Positions 62,235 to 64,000 of a DNA stretch of 64,000 bases are shown piece by piece. Each line of letters opens with the position of its first letter. The first letter of the stretch is position 1. The translations under genes were made by a program, and so were the position numbers. Source of the stretch: Burkholderiales bacterium (GTDB lineage: Bacteria; Pseudomonadota; Gammaproteobacteria; Burkholderiales; Casimicrobiaceae); assembly GCA_020853025.1 (NCBI GenBank), contig JADYZP010000060.1, forward strand, positions 17,454 through 81,453. The letters are read 5' to 3'. A model generated the notes under the pieces. That model made no database searches, was not told where the DNA came from, and worked only from the letters and a program-made list of their open reading frames with translations.

Positions 62235-62258
62235 GAAGGGCCGCGGACGCGGCCCTTC
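62235..62258 (+). terminator. Hairpin after rpmG
   Basis: GAAGGGCCGC (62235-62244) and GCGGCCCTTC (62249-62258) form a perfect 10-bp stem with a GGAC loop. The T run is poor, so termination may be partial, but the position after the ribosomal operon fits. Confidence 0.65.
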
Positions 62259-62453
62259 TGCATCGTGCGCTCGGCGAAAACGCAGTTGGAGCGGGCTGGA
62301 CGCGTCCGGTCGACGCATCGGATAATGCGTCGATACCCGGTGCGAGCAGTTCGTCCCTTTTGACCTCGGTCGGGGAATCTTCTACGATCGGGGCGCAACG
62401 CCACACCCGCGCTTCCCGCCTCCGCCACCAACCGATCGCCACGAAAAGCCCCG

Positions 62454-63050
62454 ATGTCGTTCTCCGACGTCCTGCCCTTCCTGCACGCCTGGGTGCGCAA
62501 TCCGCGTCGCGTGGCGTCGATCGCACCGTCGGGACCGCGCCTTGCAGAATTGCTGACCAAGGAGATCTCGCCGGAGACGGGACCGGTAATCGAGCTGGGG
62601 CCGGGCACCGGGGCCGTGACCCGGGCGTTGCTCGCACGCGGCGTGTTGCAGCGCGATCTGACGCTGGTCGAATTCAGCGCCGACTTCGCGTGCATGCTCC
62701 GCGATCGCTTTCCAGAGGCCAGCGTGCTGTGCCTCGACGCGGCGCGGCTCGCGCGCGTGCCACTGCTGGGCGGCGCCCGGGCGGGCGCGGTGGTCAGCGG
62801 ACTGCCGCTGTTGACGATGCCGCCTCGGCAGATCTTCGGCGTTCTGTCCGGCGTGTTCGGCCACGTGCGCGCCGGAGGTGCGTTCTACCAGTTCACCTAC
62901 GGGCCGTGGTGCCCGATCCCATGCAAGATACTCGATAGGTTGGGACTCGAGGCGCGTCGGATTGGCCGGGTGGCGCGCAATCTGCCGCCGGCGTCGGTCT
63001 ATCGGATCCGCCGACGCACGGTTCGGATGCCATTGGGCACCGCCGATTGA
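62454..63050 (+). CDS. Class I SAM methyltransferase, phospholipid N-methyltransferase-like
   Basis: A 198-residue protein. SAM motif VIELGPGTGAVTRALLARGV, preceded by RRVASIAPSGPRLAELLTKE, which is the lead-in of PmtA-like phosphatidylethanolamine methyltransferases and their relatives. VVSGLPLLTMPPRQIFGVLS and GGAFYQFTYGPWCPIPCKIL follow. Membrane-lipid methylation is the likely role by family; a small-molecule target cannot be excluded. Confidence 0.82.
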   Translation: MSFSDVLPFLHAWVRNPRRVASIAPSGPRLAELLTKEISPETGPVIELGPGTGAVTRALLARGVLQRDLTLVEFSADFACMLRDRFPEASVLCLDAARLARVPLLGGARAGAVVSGLPLLTMPPRQIFGVLSGVFGHVRAGGAFYQFTYGPWCPIPCKILDRLGLEARRIGRVARNLPPASVYRIRRRTVRMPLGTAD

Positions 63051-63096
63051 CGGTTAGGCCGCCCGGGGGCGGTCGATTTCAATTGACGGCACAAAT

Positions 63097-63127
63097 GTCC
63101 AATTTGACCAAATTGGTCACAATGGAC
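63097..63127 (+). promoter_or_regulatory. Nested palindromic operator before the Phd/zeta pair
   Basis: A 31-base near-perfect palindrome centred on 63112: inner arms TGACCAA and TTGGTCA, outer arms GTCCA (63097) and TGGAC (63123), 13 of 15 positions pairing. It overlaps a likely -35, TTGACC, and lies upstream of TAAGCT as a possible -10. Phd-type antitoxins autoregulate through such operators. Confidence 0.72.
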
Positions 63128-63167
63128 TAAGCTACGCGAATGGATTTCACGCTTCCCGGAGAACCTC

Positions 63168-63560
63168 ATGGCCGGCGCCATTCGTGTTCGCAACAAGCGC
63201 GGCGAGATGATCGACGCGCCGGAATATACGGCCAGCGAAGCTAAGCACAAGTTCGGTCAACTGCTCGATGCCGCGCTACGCGACGGACCGGTGGCGATCA
63301 TCAAGCAGCGCAAGCCAACGGCAGTGCTGATCTCGATCGAAGAGTATCGAGCGCTGACAGAGGCAGAAGATCGTGCCCTCACCACACTGTCTGCGGAATT
63401 CGATCGTCGGTATGCAACGATGCAGGCGCCAGGTGCTGTTGCGGCCATGCAGCGAGCCTTCGACACGCCTCCGGCGCAGCTTGGCGCCTTCGCCAGCGCC
63501 TCGTTGAAGAAGCCGTCCGTACCGAAGAAGACCTTGGCAAGGCCGCGCAAGCTTGGCTAA
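63168..63560 (+). CDS. Phd/YefM-family antitoxin
   Basis: A 130-residue protein. The Phd/YefM fold is seen at residues about 15-75: EYTASEAKHKFGQLLDAALR, DGPVAIIKQRKPTAVLISIE and EYRALTEAEDR. A longer than usual Ala/Lys-rich C-terminus follows and would be the toxin-binding part. It overlaps the toxin gene by eight bases. Confidence 0.88.
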   Translation: MAGAIRVRNKRGEMIDAPEYTASEAKHKFGQLLDAALRDGPVAIIKQRKPTAVLISIEEYRALTEAEDRALTTLSAEFDRRYATMQAPGAVAAMQRAFDTPPAQLGAFASASLKKPSVPKKTLARPRKLG

Positions 63561-63978
63561 AGGAAAAATCGCTGCCGGCGAGAGACAGATATTCGTGTTG
63601 GCCGGCTGCAACGGCGCCGGCAAGAGCAGCATCGGCGGTCAAGCGTTTCAGGCGGCAGGGATTCCCTACTTCAATCCCGACGCTGCCGCGCGCGAGGCGA
63701 TGGTCATCGCCAGCGCCTATGGTCGCCCCATGCGTCAGGGCGACGCCAATGCCTGGGCGTGGAACGAGGGCGTGACGCGCTTGCGGCGCGCAATTGCGGA
63801 ACACGGCAACTATGCGTTGGAGACCACGTTGGGTGGCGATACGATAGTTGGCTTGTTGCTCGAGGCGGTAGACGCTGTTGGCGGGGTTGCAAAAGCGCGT
63901 CATTTTGGGGATGGGCGCGGATTGGTCCGAAGCCGCATGGACAACGCGATAGCCGGAGCACGGTCGCGCCCGGGCTGA
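63553..63978 (+). pseudogene. Zeta-toxin-type kinase, C-terminus replaced
   Basis: The frame from TTG 63553 encodes FVLAGCNGAGKSSIGGQAFQ (Walker A), IPYFNPDAAAREAM and RRAIAEHGNYALETTLGGDT, all zeta/PezT landmarks. Family members run to about 190-200 residues, with a strand and Arg-rich helix after IVGLLLEA; here the similarity stops at about residue 108 and 33 unrelated residues lead to a stop. None of the three frames downstream restores the lost motifs. The toxin is therefore probably dead, or altered, next to an intact antitoxin. Confidence 0.72.
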
Positions 63979-64000
63979 GCAGGTACCCCCAGTCAGAACG

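Overview
The window reads as a GC-rich chromosomal segment of a betaproteobacterium, most likely Burkholderiales or a close relative. The basis is gene content and order: phaB, phasin, phaR and rimO together; coaBC next to dut, diverging from radC, followed by rpmB-rpmG; an mlaEFD-type operon; and intergenic palindromes of the kind scattered through betaproteobacterial genomes. No rRNA, tRNA, CRISPR array, phage or complete insertion sequence was seen. One IS91-type transposase remnant is present.

Layout. 0-13 kb: the end of an aldehyde dehydrogenase, a class I PPK2, a four-gene BMP-family ABC importer, SYLF and glycine-zipper envelope proteins, an amino-acid-type binding protein with a broken relative beside it, and an Mla-like lipid transport operon (STAS-mlaE, mlaF, mlaD, PqiC-type lipoprotein). 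13-19 kb: a complete RND efflux operon. 19-23 kb: rimO, the PHA storage genes phaR, phasin and phaB, with a readable phasin promoter bracketed by two near-identical boxes. 23-29.5 kb: MFS transporter, glpK, a TPR/GT41 glycosyltransferase, a DUF2889 protein and a TylF-like methyltransferase. 29.5-32.6 kb: sucC and sucD, forced apart by a small GIY-YIG nuclease gene that sits between inverted copies of a ~79-bp periodic palindromic repeat, plus a partial second copy of the sucD 3' end. 32.6-37.3 kb: a VanX-like dipeptidase diverging from a TRAP transporter operon with its own GntR/FCD regulator.

37.3-41 kb is a toxin-antitoxin island: IS91 remnant, a PemK/MazF-like pair, a HigBA-like pair and HipBA. 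41-44 kb holds a PP2C phosphatase and an FHA protein, then a type IV pilin with a clear sigma-54 promoter. 44-58.4 kb is a surface-glycan or protein-glycosylation island in two converging operons: TPR glycosyltransferases, TylF and FkbM methyltransferases and a GT-B-like protein on the plus strand; a DegT aminotransferase, methyltransferase, GNAT acetyltransferase, two paralogous beta-propeller proteins and WbqC on the minus strand, run on directly behind dut. 58.4-64 kb returns to housekeeping genes and ends in a Phd/YefM antitoxin with a zeta toxin whose C-terminus has been replaced.

The strongest candidates for something undescribed are the GIY-YIG/repeat cassette between sucC and sucD, whose repeat family recurs at 41.1, 43.2 and 58.9 kb, and the glycosylation island beside pilA. 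All homology statements are from reading motifs; no database search was run.
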